Assembly: GCA_030035585.1 (NCBI GenBank)
Contig: CM057465.1
Location: forward strand, 33,064,001 to 33,128,000
Reading direction: 5' to 3'
Length of the DNA: 64,000 nt
Source: Dugong dugon
Lineage: Eukaryota; Chordata; Mammalia; Sirenia; Dugongidae
Shown: in pieces, positions 1 through 10,367 of the stretch
Layout of the letters: every line of letters starts with the position of its first letter
Position numbering within the stretch: the first letter of the stretch is position 1
Translations under genes and position numbers: made by a program
The notes under the pieces: generated by a model
The model's database searches: none
Told to the model about the DNA's origin: nothing
Seen by the model: only the letters and a program-made list of their open reading frames with translations

Positions 1-1189
1 TTAGAACCTATTATACCACCACAGTAGTCAAAACAGCCTGGTACTGGTACAACAAATACATAGACCAATGGAACAGAATTGAGAATCCAGACATAAATTC
101 ATCCACCTATGAGCAACTGATATTTGACAAAGGCCCAAAGTCCATTAATTGGGGAAAAGACAGTCTCTTTGAATAAATGGTGCTGGCATAACTAGATATC
201 CATCTGCAGAAAACTGAAACAAGACCCATACCTCACACCATACACAAAAACTAACTCAAGATTGATCAAAGACCTAAATATAAAATCAAAAACGATAAAG
301 ATCATGGAAGAAGAATAGGGACAACGGTAGGAGCCCTAATACATGGCATAAACAGAATATGAACCATAAGTAACAATGCAAAAGCACCAGAAGAGAGACT
401 AGATAACTGGGATCTCCTAAAAATCAAACACTTATGCTCACCAAAAGAGTCAAAAGACAACCTACAGACTGGGAAAAAATTTTTGGCTACAACAAGTCCA
501 ATCAGCTTCTAATCTCTAAAATCTACAAGATACTGCAAAACCTCAACAACAAAAAGACAAATAACTCAATTAAAACATGGGCAAAGGACATGAATAGGCA
601 CTTCGCCAAAGAAGATATTCAGGTGGCTAACAGACACATGAAGAAATGTTCACAATCATTAGCCATTAGAGAAATGGAGATCAAAACTACAATGAGATAT
701 CATCTCAACCCAACAAGGCTAACATTAATCCAAAAAACACAAAATAATAAATTCTGGAGAGGTTTGGAGAGACTGGAACACTAATAAACTGTTGTTGGTG
801 GGAGTGTAAAATGGTACAACCACTTTGGAAATTGATTTGGCACTTCCTTAAAAAGCTAGAAATCGAAGTACCATACAATCCAGCAATCCCACTCCTTGGA
901 ATATATCCTGGAGAAATAAGAGCCGTCACATGAATAGATATATGCACATCCATGTTCACTGCGGCACTGTTCACAACAGCAAAAAGATGGAAACAACCTA
1001 GGTGCCCATCAACGGATAAATGGATAAATAAATTTATGGTATATCCACACAATGGAATACTACACAACGATAAAGAACAACGATGAAGCCATGAAACATC
1101 GTATAACATGGTGGAAGCTAGAACTTATTATGCTGAGAGAATTTAGTCAGTCACAGAAGGACAAATACTGTATAAGACCACTATTATAA
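1..1189 (+). pseudogene. L1 ORF2 C-terminal remnant
   Basis: Fragments in several frames match the end of L1 ORF2. The longest clean piece is 434-784, with [11 protein letters not shown], then a [15 protein letters not shown] stretch and [19 protein letters not shown], which are typical of the region after the reverse transcriptase domain. The original stop appears to be the TAA at 1187-1189 after a CIRPLL-like end. Stops and frameshifts on both sides show that it is dead. No endonuclease or reverse transcriptase catalytic part is present. Confidence 0.85.
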
Positions 1190-2186
1190 GAACTCAAGAA
1201 AAGGTTTAAACACAGAAGAAAACATTATTTGATGGTTACGAGGGTGGGGAGGGAGGGTGAGCATTATTCACTAACGAGATAGTAGACAAGAATTATCCTA
1301 GGTGAAGGGAGGGACAGCACACACTACAGGGGAAGTCATCACAACTGGACTAAACCAAAGCTAAGAAGTTTCCTGAATATGATCAAACACTTCAAGGTAC
1401 AGAGTAGCAGGGGTGGGGGTCTGAGGACCATTCTTTCAGGGGACATCTAGGTCAATTGGCGTAACAAAGCTTATTAAGAAAATGTTCTGCATCCTACTTT
1501 GGTGAGTGGCATCTGAGGTCTTAAAAGATTTCAAGTGGCCATCTAAGATGCATCAGTTGCTCTCAACCACCTGGAGTAAAGGAGAATGAAGAACACCAAA
1601 GACACAAGGAAAGTATTAGCCCAAGAGACAGAAAGGGCCACATAAACCAGAGACTTCATCAGCCTGAGACCAGAAGAACTAGATGGTGCCCGGCTACCAC
1701 CAATGACTGCCCTGACAAGGAACACAACAGAGAGTCCCTGATAGAGCAGAAGAAAGGTGGGGTGAAGAACTCAAATTCTAGTAAGAAGATTAGACTTAAT
1801 GGTCTGACTGAGACTGGAGGAACCCCAGAAAGCAAGGCCCCTGGATTCTCTATCAGCCCAGAACTAAAACAATTTCCGAGGCCAACTCTTCATACAAAGA
1901 TTGGACTGGACTGTGGGACATAAAATGATACTGGTGAAGAGTGTGCTTCTTAGCTCAAGTAGATACATGAGACTAAGTGGGCAGCTTCTGTCCAGAGGTG
2001 AGATGAGAAGGCAGAGAGGGTTAGGAACTGGTTGAATGGACATGGGAAATCGGGTGGAAAGGAGGAGTTTGCTGTCCCAGTATAGGGAGAGCAATTAGGG
2101 TCACATAACAACATATAAGTTTTTGTATAAGAGACTAACTTGAAATGTAAACTTTCACTTAAACTACAATAAACAAACAAAAAAAG
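1..2186 (+). mobile_element. L1 LINE, 3' part (subfamily A), enters from the left edge
   Basis: The copy starts inside the C-terminal part of ORF2 and runs through a long 3'UTR to an A-rich tail near 2160-2186. The 3'UTR is the same as that of the minus-strand copy at 50.8-52.1 kb, so both belong to one subfamily. This differs from the 3'UTR of the full-length L1 at 23.6-31.2 kb. The 5' part lies outside the window or was never copied. Confidence 0.93.
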
Positions 2187-2216
2187 ACTAGAACTCAATA
2201 TTCCAAATTAAGATTA

Positions 2217-2380
2217 ACCAAAAAAACCAAACCCATTGCCATCAAGTTGATTCCAACTCATAGGTGACCCTATAGGACAGAGTAGAACTGCCCCATAGGG
2301 TTTCCAAGGAGTGGCTGGTGGATTCAAACTGCTGACCTTTGGGTCAGCAGCCAAGCTCTTCACTGCTGTGCCACCAGGGC
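2217..2380 (-). mobile_element. AfroSINE-type SINE
   Basis: The minus strand reads as a tRNA-like head (GGAGCCCTGGTGGCACAG), B-box-like GTTTGAATCC, and the family 3' half ending in an A/T-rich tail. An exact 15-bp target-site duplication, TCCAAATTAAGATTA, lies at 2202-2216 and 2381-2395, so the ends are well fixed. Confidence 0.95.
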
Positions 2381-2395
2381 TCCAAATTAAGATTA

Positions 2396-3138
2396 CGAAT
2401 CAAAAACAAATAGAATAAAATAAAATTTATAATTTTTTAAAAGGCTGAGGGCTAGGGAAGGAAAGATGAAATCTTTGAAATGGAAATATACAAAATTAAG
2501 ATGGAGCTAAAGCCCAAAGGATATGAAGAAAAAAAAAAAAGAAAAGAAAGTAAATGTAATTTTAAAAATGGAAGTAAGAAAAAAGAGAACATTAGAAAAA
2601 AGAAAACTCCAAACAACAACCTAACCAGACAGGCCAAGCAAGGGAAACTAGAAATGAGGAAGTTCTTTGGGCAGCCTGGCATGCTTCATAAAAGCCTCCT
2701 CCTGAGGCACAACACTGGTGGCAAGTTTCTTAGTCTGGTTATTTATCCATTATCCATCCTTTTTCTCATTCATTCCACAAATGTTTATTGTGTCAAGATC
2801 TGGGAATTCAATGGTGTGAGTCAAACAGAGAAGGGTCTTGCCCTGATGAAGCTTACTGTCTAGCGGTAGGTTGTGGTGGGAGACAATACAGACATTAAAC
2901 AAATGATTATATAGACAAATCAATAATTATAAGTTATGGTGAGATTCATGAGGAAAAAGCCCAAAGTGTTATAGGGATATCTGAACTGGCTGTTGTTTGT
3001 GTGTAAGTTAGGGATGTGATGTGGATGTGCAGTGGTGGTCATCAGAGAAGTCAAGAACATGATACTTGCCTGGAGATCTTGGAAGAGGCTGCATAGGTCT
3101 GGCTGACTATTATTACTCCCCTTTCCTAGCCCCAACAT
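2396..3138. other. Intergenic stretch with one old repeat
   Basis: There is an A-rich purine tract at 2500-2640. Around 2755-2945 lies a pan-mammalian ancient repeat (TTCATTCCACAAATGTTTATTG, then a LINE-like 'cttactgtctag' block), probably of L2 or L1M origin. The open frame across 2480-2863 starts in simple A-rich sequence and has no recognisable protein features. No gene is seen. Confidence 0.5.
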
Positions 3139-3199
3139 TGTCTCATGATCTTGTTTTTCCCTCTGGTTCCAGTCACTACAAAAAGTTTAGGATTAACAG

Positions 3200-3566
3200 A
3201 TGTTCCTCCTTGGAGGGTGGAAAACAAGTGATAATGATCTAGGAATGAAAAAACGAACAAAGCACCTGTCTTGTAACAAGAAAACCAGAATGTCGCCAGA
3301 TAACCCCCAAGAATATCAGCAGAAGATTAACTCATCTGGGACGTGCCCACCTCGAGGGGGAACTAACACAAACTTCTAAGATCCATAATCCTGTCCCTAT
3401 AAAGCGTTTGGTCGATCTCTAGTTGGGGAGGTGGGTTTTTGGAGGAATCTATTCCCCTCTGTCTCCTATATATCGATATATAATAAAACTCCTGCTGCTC
3501 ACCTAACTCCTGTCTCAGAATTGGCTATTGCAACAGGCAGCTCCAATCTGCGTTATTGCAGTAACA
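3200..3566 (+). mobile_element. Probable solo LTR of a class I (ERV1-like) endogenous retrovirus
   Basis: The segment has an LTR layout: a TATA box CTATAAA at 3397-3403, an AATAAA-type signal at 3482-3487 about 85 bases downstream, then a short U5-like stretch ending ...GCAGTAACA near 3566. CpG content is above its surroundings. The left edge is not resolved (candidate TG starts at 3139, 3201 and 3272) and no clean target-site duplication was found. No gag, pol or env follows, so it would be a solo LTR. The class assignment is inference. Confidence 0.45.
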
Positions 3567-3889
3567 ACCTGAAGAATAAATTAGGAATTAACTGAGGCAA
3601 AATGGGAGTAGAGATGGCCAATGTATGTCAGGGCTCTGAAACAGGAGGGCTTTGGTGTTTCTGAGGAACTAAAAGAAGGCTGTGGCTGGAGCAAACAGAG
3701 CTCTCAAGAGAGGAGTGTAAGGTGTGGTTGGAGACAATGGTGGAAGCCATATTAAGAATTTTGGTCTTTATCCTGCAGGTAATGAAAAGTCACTTGTTTT
3801 TTTTTCCTTCATGGCAATGAAAACAACTCAAGATTGTTTTATTTATTTGTTTACTTTTTGGAGGGATGGTAGGAGGGATCCTTTGATCT

Positions 3890-3985
3890 TCCTTTGGGCC
3901 AGGCACCATATCTGGCTTGTGCATCATTGTATTTCCAAGCACCTACATAGTGGAGAATCGATAAATATTTTGAATGAATGAATAG
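3890..3985 (+). repeat. L2-type LINE 3' end
   Basis: It ends with the characteristic L2 tail: a CCAGGCACCAT-like block, then GATAAATATTTTGAATGAATGAAT. It is old and diverged. Confidence 0.55.
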
Positions 3986-4382
3986 CTAATCATTTTGGTG
4001 GGGTTACAGTCAAATTTCAGATCCTCTCCAAAACCTGTGCTTCTTCCAGGACTCCATATTACTGCCTCAATAGTTTGCTTTGAGTCTTATCTGGCTCATG
4101 AAAAATGGTAGATGTCAGATATGTCTTTCAATGTTTTGTTATCCTTAACTTAGCTTTTGAAGCATTAATTACTTCCGGAAGTTTGGAGAATTGCTAATAA
4201 GTTCTGGTTACCTTTCCTGACCAATTGTTCAAGTTGAGGAAGAAGTTTATTGTTGCATATCCATGTGCCCCAGCATCCTTTTCCAGAAGAACTAACACAT
4301 ACAATGACAAATTACTTTACCCACAGCAATTTTCACAAGTCTCAGAAAATCTTAGTAACACTTGGCCTCTGATTAAGCTTTT
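3986..4382. other. No recognisable feature
   Basis: AT-rich sequence. Open frames here have no recognisable motifs. Confidence 0.4.
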
Positions 4383-4390
4383 CCCCCAAG

Positions 4391-5286
4391 CAGTGGCATA
4401 CCTAGTATATTTGACACCTGCAGTAGATAAGTTTTTAACACCCTTCTCTTCTGGTGGACGAAGTTATTTTTAGTAATAGTCACATAATAATCAGGAATGT
4501 TAATTATTTTCTTGAATTTTTTTTTTTTAGTTTTAAAACAATTTTAAAATAATACATTTTACTTTTTAAAATATTTTTTAAATTCAGCGAACTATTTCAT
4601 GCATGAGTTAAAATATGCACTTACCAAACAAAAACATTACACCTCACGTTTTGCAGTCTTTATCACTGCTTTCAGATTTAAATACAAGTAAAAACTTAAA
4701 ACGGTCACGTAGAATATCAGAATTGAACTAACTCAAATTTGGTTTCTTTGCATTTACAACCACTGGGCTATGAGTGTTTATTTTCAATTTATTGTTTAAG
4801 TGCAGAAATATCTAGTGCCACAGGGGTTGGAGATACAAACTGCATCTGAAGTGAACTCAAACTATTCTGAATCCTTGGGAATTTATCCTCACAAGAATCT
4901 TTGTAGCTGCATTGGGAGGGTTGGGGGGAAAGAAGGTGGGTTGGGAAGTAAGTGCATAACTGTGAGTTCTCTGAATTAACTTCCATATAAAATAATGTTG
5001 ATTAAAGGATAAACAATAAAACTATGCTAATTTGAAGCTTACATATATTTACATAAACTTAACAGTAACTGCAGCACTTGTTTAGAATTTAAACCAGTAA
5101 CAGATTTTTTCTAAGAGTACTGTATTACTGACATTGCTTAGAATTGCCAGCACATGATAATAAAAAGCTGACCGATTTTTTGAATTATTATTCAAATTAT
5201 TATTTTTAAATACTCTACAGAGTTGTACCCCTTTATTGCATGCACCTAAGGAGGACTGCCTCCACTGTTGCCCTGGTATGCCACTA
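4391..5286. mobile_element. Candidate hAT (Tip100-like) non-autonomous DNA transposon
   Basis: The left end reads CAGTGGCATACCTAG and the right end CCTGGTATGCCACTA, giving an inverted match of 11 bases plus change. The flanks are CCCCCAAG (4383-4390) and CCCCGAAG (5288-5295), a likely 8-bp target-site duplication with one mismatch, as expected for hAT. Inner ends resemble Tip100-group elements ('gcaccta..gactgcctcc..ccctggtatgccact'). The interior is AT-rich with no transposase frame. Confidence 0.5.
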
Positions 5287-5389
5287 TCCCCGAAGACTAT
5301 AATAATTAAACATCAAGGCCTGACCAAAAATGTTACATGTCAGTTAAAAAAACCAAGGGCTCAAAGACCCTGTATTCTCCTCTCATCTA

Positions 5390-5475
5390 ATTAAGTATTT
5401 ACTGACCACCTGCTGTGAGCAGACTCAGTATCGTTGACAGACATGGAGAAGCCTGTACCTTCTCTCAAAAAAATT
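5390..5475 (+). repeat. Ancient LINE-derived fragment
   Basis: It reads like the common 'attgagcacctgctatgtgc ... gtccctgtcctcaagg' block of old mammalian LINEs. It is strongly diverged. Confidence 0.4.
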
Positions 5476-6066
5476 TACTGACAAGGTTTCCCATATCTTT
5501 CCTATATATTCTTAGGAATTTTGCTCATCAATAGCCGAAATCGTTTTCTTGAAGTCAGGCCCTTAACAAAGATGGAATCTGAAATGGAACCATATCATGA
5601 GTAGTCATGATAGTTCAAACATTTGGGTATTAATATTAAGAACAAAAATCAGAAATACAAACGAGAAATGGTAACCAGAACTGTGCTGAGAGTAGAGTAA
5701 TTCAGGAAGATCACATGCCCCAGGTGCTTCTAGGATCAGAGGAAAAGGGGATGGAACCACCAACAGATGCCTGAAAAAAAAAAAACACCTTCTGAGGCAC
5801 TCATGTGCTAGCACTTGATAAACTACCTCCTGCTGTCCTGTAACCATCACCAAGGCAATAAAGGGTAACCTGGACAAGCTCTCAAGGAATAGACTTCTTA
5901 AGTCTCAAATAATCCTTTCTTTGGTTTTATGACATTCCTGGTTGATGCAATTAGACTAAGTGGACCCAATCTGATAATTGCAATAAATATTCTGGTGGGA
6001 AGACTAGCTTAGCAACATTTTTAACAGGTATGAGTCTTGAAGGGTTTGCAGAATATTAATAGGTAC
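5476..6066. other. No recognisable feature
   Basis: Mostly AT-rich unique sequence with an A-run at 5773-5785. No gene or recognised repeat. Confidence 0.4.
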
Positions 6067-6077
6067 TATGTGAACAA

Positions 6078-6244
6078 GGAAACCTTGGTGCCATAGTGAT
6101 TAAGAGCTATGGCTGCTAACTAAAAGGTCAACAGTTCGAATCCACCAGGCGCTCCCTGGAAACCCTATGAGGCAGTTCTACTTTGTCCTTTAGGGTTGCT
6201 GTGGGTCGGAATCGACATGATGGCGACGGGTTTGTTTTTTGGTT
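6078..6244 (+). mobile_element. AfroSINE-type SINE, first of a same-site pair
   Basis: The full tRNA-like head, B-box GTTCGAATCC and 3' half are present. It is flanked by TATGTGAACAA at 6067-6077 and 6245-6255. The right-hand duplication is shared with the next SINE. Confidence 0.93.
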
Positions 6245-6255
6245 TATGTGAACAA

Positions 6256-6419
6256 AGGAGCCCTCTTGGCACCAGTGGTTGAGCATTCAGCTGCTAACCA
6301 AAAGGTCACAGTTCGAATCCATCAGTTGCTCCTTGGAAACCTTATGAGACAGTTCTACTCTGTCCTATAGGGTCGCTATGAGTTGGAATTGACTCGACAG
6401 CAACAGATTTGGTTTGGTT
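6256..6419 (+). mobile_element. AfroSINE-type SINE, second of a same-site pair
   Basis: Begins GGAGCCCTCTTGGC and ends TTGGTTTGGTTT. It is flanked by TATGTGAACAA (6245-6255) and TATGCAAACAA (6420-6430). Confidence 0.93.
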
Positions 6420-6550
6420 TATGCAAACAAAAGGATTTTGTGACCAAATAAATTTAGGAAACATTGGATTAAACAAAGGGAAAGAGATTTCTTTATTGCA
6501 GAACTTTTCAGACCCTTTAATGTACATTGCAAATCTCTAAGAGGAAGATA

Positions 6551-6757
6551 AGGAGCCTTGGTGGTGTAATGGTTAAGCACTTGGCTGCTAACCGAAAGGT
6601 TAGGTGTTTGAATCCACCCGGAGAGTGGCTCTGCAGGAGAAAAAACCTGGAGATCCGCTCCTGTAAAGATTTCAGCCTAGGAAACCCTATGGGGCAGTTC
6701 TACTCTGTCCTATAGTATCGCTGAGTCTGAATTGACTCAAGGACACACAGCAACAGC
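6551..6757 (+). mobile_element. AfroSINE-type SINE, longer subtype
   Basis: The body has the extra middle block 'ggagatccgctcctgtaaagatt' found in the longer subtype. The flanks AAGAGGAAGATA (6539-6550) and AAGAGAAAGACA (6758-6769) are an imperfect target-site duplication. Confidence 0.9.
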
Positions 6758-6954
6758 AAGAGAAAGACAGGTAGCATTTCTTAAACTTAATCTACTGTGG
6801 AAGCTATCATCATTCCTATCTCTGCCCCACCTTGAAGGAGAATTTCTAGAAATGAGTTTTTAAATAACACACTTTGGGAAATAATGGAAAATCTCCAAAA
6901 TCCTCTATTTTAGAAAATTAAACTGTTTCCTATTTTCCATATTTTAAATAAGTC

Positions 6955-7205
6955 TTTGATGAACATCTTGTATGCTTATTCACTTACTTCTTAAAAACAA
7001 ACTCCTAAATGTGGAATTGCTGGGTCAAAAGGTACATATGTTTTTAAGGCTTTTCATGCTTTTGCTACATAATGCTAGAAGGGGAGTTCCAATTTTACTC
7101 TGATAATTGTGCTCATTTTCTCATGTTCACACCAACAGTAGGTATTATAATCTTCCTTAATCTTTGGCAACCTAGCCAGCACCATTCTTGTTTTTAAGAA
7201 ATAGA
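6955..7205 (-). mobile_element. Old L1 (L1M-type) ORF2 3' region
   Basis: The plus strand reads 'gtggaattgctgggtcaaa', 'ccaacagtaggtattat' and 'ttaatctttggcaacc', hallmark blocks of the antisense of the L1 ORF2 end and 3' region in old mammalian L1s. It probably belongs with the fragment at 8.1-9.1 kb. Confidence 0.65.
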
Positions 7206-7497
7206 AATACATATTTTTTCCCCGTCATAAATATATGTGTTGCAACGGAGAAGACGGCATCGAGATAATGGTAACCCTAAATTGCTTTACTCCTGATCCA
7301 CCATTCTGATCTATTCACTCCATGGCAAGAAAAATAATTGTCTCTTATGAACTAGTCTGATAATTCTTATTTCCCACACTTTCGAAAATACTTTTTGATT
7401 GCTTGCAATTTAGTCCATTCAAAATGAGGCAGGCAAATTGGAAGCAATTTAATTCAGTAAGATTTACTGAACAATGTTAGAAACTAGAATAGGCATT

Positions 7498-7681
7498 GTT
7501 GTTGTTAGGTGCATTGAGTTGGCTCTGACTCACAGGGACCCTATGTACAACAGAACAAAACACTGCCCAGTCCTGCGCCATCCTCACAATCGTTGTTATG
7601 CTTGAGCCCGTTGCTGTAGCCACTGTGTGGATCCATCTCATTGAGGGTCTTCCTCTTTTTCTCGCGGGGAAGAAAAAGGAG
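7498..7681 (-). mobile_element. RTE/BovB-class LINE, 3' tail fragment
   Basis: The minus strand ends with the conserved RTE tail (CGTTCTGTTGTACATAGGG-like block, then CACCTAACAACAACAA). It is 5'-truncated near 7666. The flanks GAATAGGCATT (7487-7497) and GAATAGACATT (7682-7692) are a target-site duplication with one mismatch. A 15-base A/G-rich filler lies at the truncated 5' end. Confidence 0.88.
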
Positions 7682-7684
7682 GAA

Positions 7685-8104
7685 TAGACATTAGGGATAG
7701 AAAAATGAATAAAGTGGATTATGCCCTCAAGGAGTTTACAGTTTACTGGAGTGTTCAAGTAATTACAGCACTGTAGGAGACATGATAGCATATTTCTAAG
7801 ACATACTTTTTTTTCACATTTTAACATCTTTTGAGATTTCAATGTATCTTACAATTTATGGTATGTCATAGTTTAATCGGCAGCCTCTTCCTTAGTAATA
7901 TATACAATAGTAGGTAACGGTGTACACACAAAATCTTACAACAGATGGTGTCTTGCATTTGATGAAATACAATAGTAAAAACATGCACAAGGAAGAGAAC
8001 ATAGGAAAAGGAGCACTAGTTCTGTTTGGGCCTAGGGGAGGCTGCATCACAGCACATAACGAGTACCCAGGTCTCCACATCCTCATCCACGTTCTTACTT
8101 GGTA
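7685..8104. other. Ancient repeat fragment, then featureless sequence
   Basis: About 7685-7790 matches the old 'gatgaataa..ccctcaaggagtttacagtttact' LINE-like block. The remainder shows nothing recognisable. Confidence 0.4.
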
Positions 8105-8662
8105 TTATCAGACTTGAACATATTTGATGAATGCAAAATGGTTTCTCATTCTGGAAATTTGTATTTTCCAGATTGCTAATGAGGTCGAGCATCTTTTCAT
8201 GTTTGTTGAACATTTCTTCTTCTGTGATTTGCCAATTTACACAATTCACCCATTTTTTGTTACAATGTTTGTCCTTTCCTATTGAGATGCAGTTTTTAAA
8301 AAAAAATAAGAGTTTGGGTAGAGGAGGCAAGATGGTGGTGTGAGCAGCTGCACGCTTCCATCCCCACACAACAAAAATAGGAAAAGAAAACAGAAAGAGG
8401 TGGGAGCAATGGTCTCAGAACTATGAAAACAAGTCAAAGAGTTACAGCATCTGTACAAATACTGAACCAAGGAAAAGCTGACTTTCAAACGCCTTAAAAA
8501 TATATCTATATAGTAAAATTAGGGGAAAATAAAGTATAAACACAAGGACTTTTTTTCAGTTTTCTATGTTCAACTATATCCTGCCAGTTTATAATTTGCC
8601 TTCTCACTCATTTATAGTGTATTTTATTGAATAAAAGTTTTAAACTGTATGCAAAAAAAAAA

Positions 8663-8816
8663 TCTTAATCAGATGGATTGACACAGCGGCTGCAACATTG
8701 GGCTCAAATATAGCAACAATTGTGAGAATGGCGCAGGACCTGGCAGTGTTTCGTTCTGTTGTTCATGAGGTCACTAGGAGTAGAAACTGACTTGACAGCA
8801 CCTAACAACAACAAAT
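8663..8816 (+). mobile_element. RTE/BovB-class LINE, 3' tail fragment
   Basis: Carries 'agatggattgacacagcggc', 'gtgtttcgttctgttgttc' and 'cacctaacaacaacaaa', the conserved last ~150 bases of the family. It is severely 5'-truncated and sits in the old L1. Confidence 0.88.
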
Positions 8817-8902
8817 TTTTTTCTGATTAGTGATTTTTGGGTCTGGTTTAAGAAATCCTTTCCTATTCTGAGATTGCAAATACATCACCTTCTATTTTCT
8901 AT

Positions 8903-9055
8903 GGGAACCCTGGTGATACAGTGGTTAAGAGCTGAGCTAACCAAAAGGTCGGCAGTTTGAACCTACCAGCCCTCCTTGGAAACCCTGTGGGGCAGTTCTA
9001 CTTTGTCCTGTAGGGTAGGGGCGCTATGAATCGGAATCAACTCAACAGCAACGGG
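8903..9055 (+). mobile_element. AfroSINE-type SINE
   Basis: Head GGGAACCCTGGTGATACAG with the family 3' half. The flanking TATTTTCTAT at 8893-8902 and 9056-9065 is an exact 10-bp target-site duplication. The host is the old L1. Confidence 0.95.
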
Positions 9056-9122
9056 TATTTTCTATTGGAATTTTAAAGTTTTTCTTTGCACTGTTAGTTT
9101 AATCTTGAGTTTATTTATTTAT

Positions 9123-9442
9123 TTATTGAGGTAATTTTGTACAACTCCTGCCCTGAAGAGATATTGGTGATAGTTCAGTTTCTGATTCTGAAATGGTTTC
9201 TGGGTTCTCTTGGCTCCCTAAGCCCACAGCTCCAGAGAAGCCATAGCCTCCGGTAGCCATCATCGGCATTCTCTTTTTTATCATTTCTTCATGAAGGAGA
9301 GACCGCCTCTCCTCCCCAGTCCTCCTTGTCTTCAAGGAGTGAGCCTGACTCTGGATCCCATCTCAGGTGGCCTTTCTATTACTCCACAAGAACCCCATCA
9401 GTTGCCTCTGCTTCAGGTCTTCTCCACAGTTGCTTGCTTTGC
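9123..9442 (-). other. Possible antisense retrocopy remnant (unidentified)
   Basis: The minus strand has a 70-residue open frame (9335 down to 9123) with the run ATGGYGFSGAVGLGSQENPE, ending ...RSCTKLPQ. AATAAATAAATAAA follows directly after the stop, at 9110-9125. A further minus-strand frame continues on the far side of the SINE at 9445-9600 (residues such as KYTVDSKTRYAPSSTRNKME). Composition is less repeat-like than the surroundings. The two frames are not in register. I do not recognise the protein, and it may be chance. Confidence 0.2.
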
Positions 9443-9444
9443 TT

Positions 9445-9600
9445 GTTGCTATGTGCTGTCCAGTCGGTTCCGACTCCTAGCAACCCTACAGGACAGAGTA
9501 GAACTGCCCCATAGGGTTTGCAAGGAGTGGCCAGTGGATTCGAACTGCCGGCTGTTTGGTTAGCAGCCAAGCTTTTGACCAATGCCTCACCGGGGCTCCT
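9445..9600 (-). mobile_element. AfroSINE-type SINE
   Basis: The minus strand begins GGAGCCCCGGTGAGGC and carries GAATCCACTGGCCACTCC and the 3' half. Target-site duplication is not clear. Confidence 0.92.
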
Positions 9601-10171
9601 CTCAACAATTAGTGTCTCCATTTTGTTTCTGGTCGAGGAAGGCGCGTATCTTGTTTTTGAGTCAACCGTGTATTTTTGGTTTTCTCTTTTTTGTAACATC
9701 TATCTTGTAGGATCCCCTGAATTCTTTCTGCTGACCACAGGTCTTCCCTGTCTAATTCTGAGTCCAGAGACTCTAAACTGGGCACTTACAAAGAACAAAA
9801 CAAAAAACCACACGCAACAGTTTCTATGGTAACATTAGTGGAAAACTTGGAGATAGGAAGTCGTGATTATTCTTTGCATTTACAAACTAGTTAGTCTGAT
9901 ATTAAAAGTCAGAGCTGGCCTGTCTAACGGTATAGGTCATATGAGCATTAATCAAATATAATTCAATCTTGGGACAACAAAAAAGTATTTTATAACTAAG
10001 AAATTTCCAAGTGTCCTGATATGGTCCACTAATTTCAGGCAAAAGTCAGTATCATAAATTCTAGTGTAAGGTAAGACTAATTTTTAGTAGAATTATACAG
10101 ATTACATTAGAGATTACCTAATCCTTCAGGAAACTGAGATCTCGTTATTGAAGTACCCAAAATCACCCACC
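9601..10171. other. No recognisable repeat
   Basis: 9601-9790 may belong to the unidentified minus-strand open region described at 9123-9442. The rest is AT-rich with nothing recognised. Confidence 0.35.
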
Positions 10172-10185
10172 TTAGTGATGAAGCC

Positions 10186-10353
10186 TGGTTAAAGCTATTG
10201 AGTGCTAACCGAAATGTCAGTGGTTTGAAACCACTAGTGGCTCCGCAGGAGAAAGATGTGGCAGTCTGCTTCCGTAGAGATTTAAAGCTTTGGAAACCCT
10301 ATAGGGTTGCTATGAGTCCAAATCAATTTGGCAGCAGTGGGTTTGGTTTGGTT
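10186..10353 (+). mobile_element. AfroSINE-type SINE, longer subtype, head damaged
   Basis: Contains 'gctccgcaggagaaagatgt' and 'gtctgcttccgtagagat', diagnostic of the longer subtype. The tRNA-like head is partly deleted. TTAGTGATGAAGCC (10172-10185) and TTAGTAATGAAGCC (10354-10367) form the target-site duplication. Confidence 0.9.
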
Positions 10354-10367
10354 TTAGTAATGAAGCC

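Larger units (their letters stand above)
8105..9110 (-). mobile_element. Old L1 (L1M-type), interrupted
   Basis: The plus strand carries antisense L1 ORF2/3' region blocks: 'aatgaggtcgagcatctttt', 'ataatttgccttctcact', 'ggtttaagaaatccttt'. They are in the expected order but split by unrelated sequence (about 8300-8545), an RTE tail and a SINE, all of which are therefore younger. Confidence 0.7.

Noticed and set aside
2480..2863. A 127-residue plus-strand open frame
   Set aside because: Starts in a Lys-rich A-tract and runs into an ancient repeat. No motif and a lysine-dominated composition.
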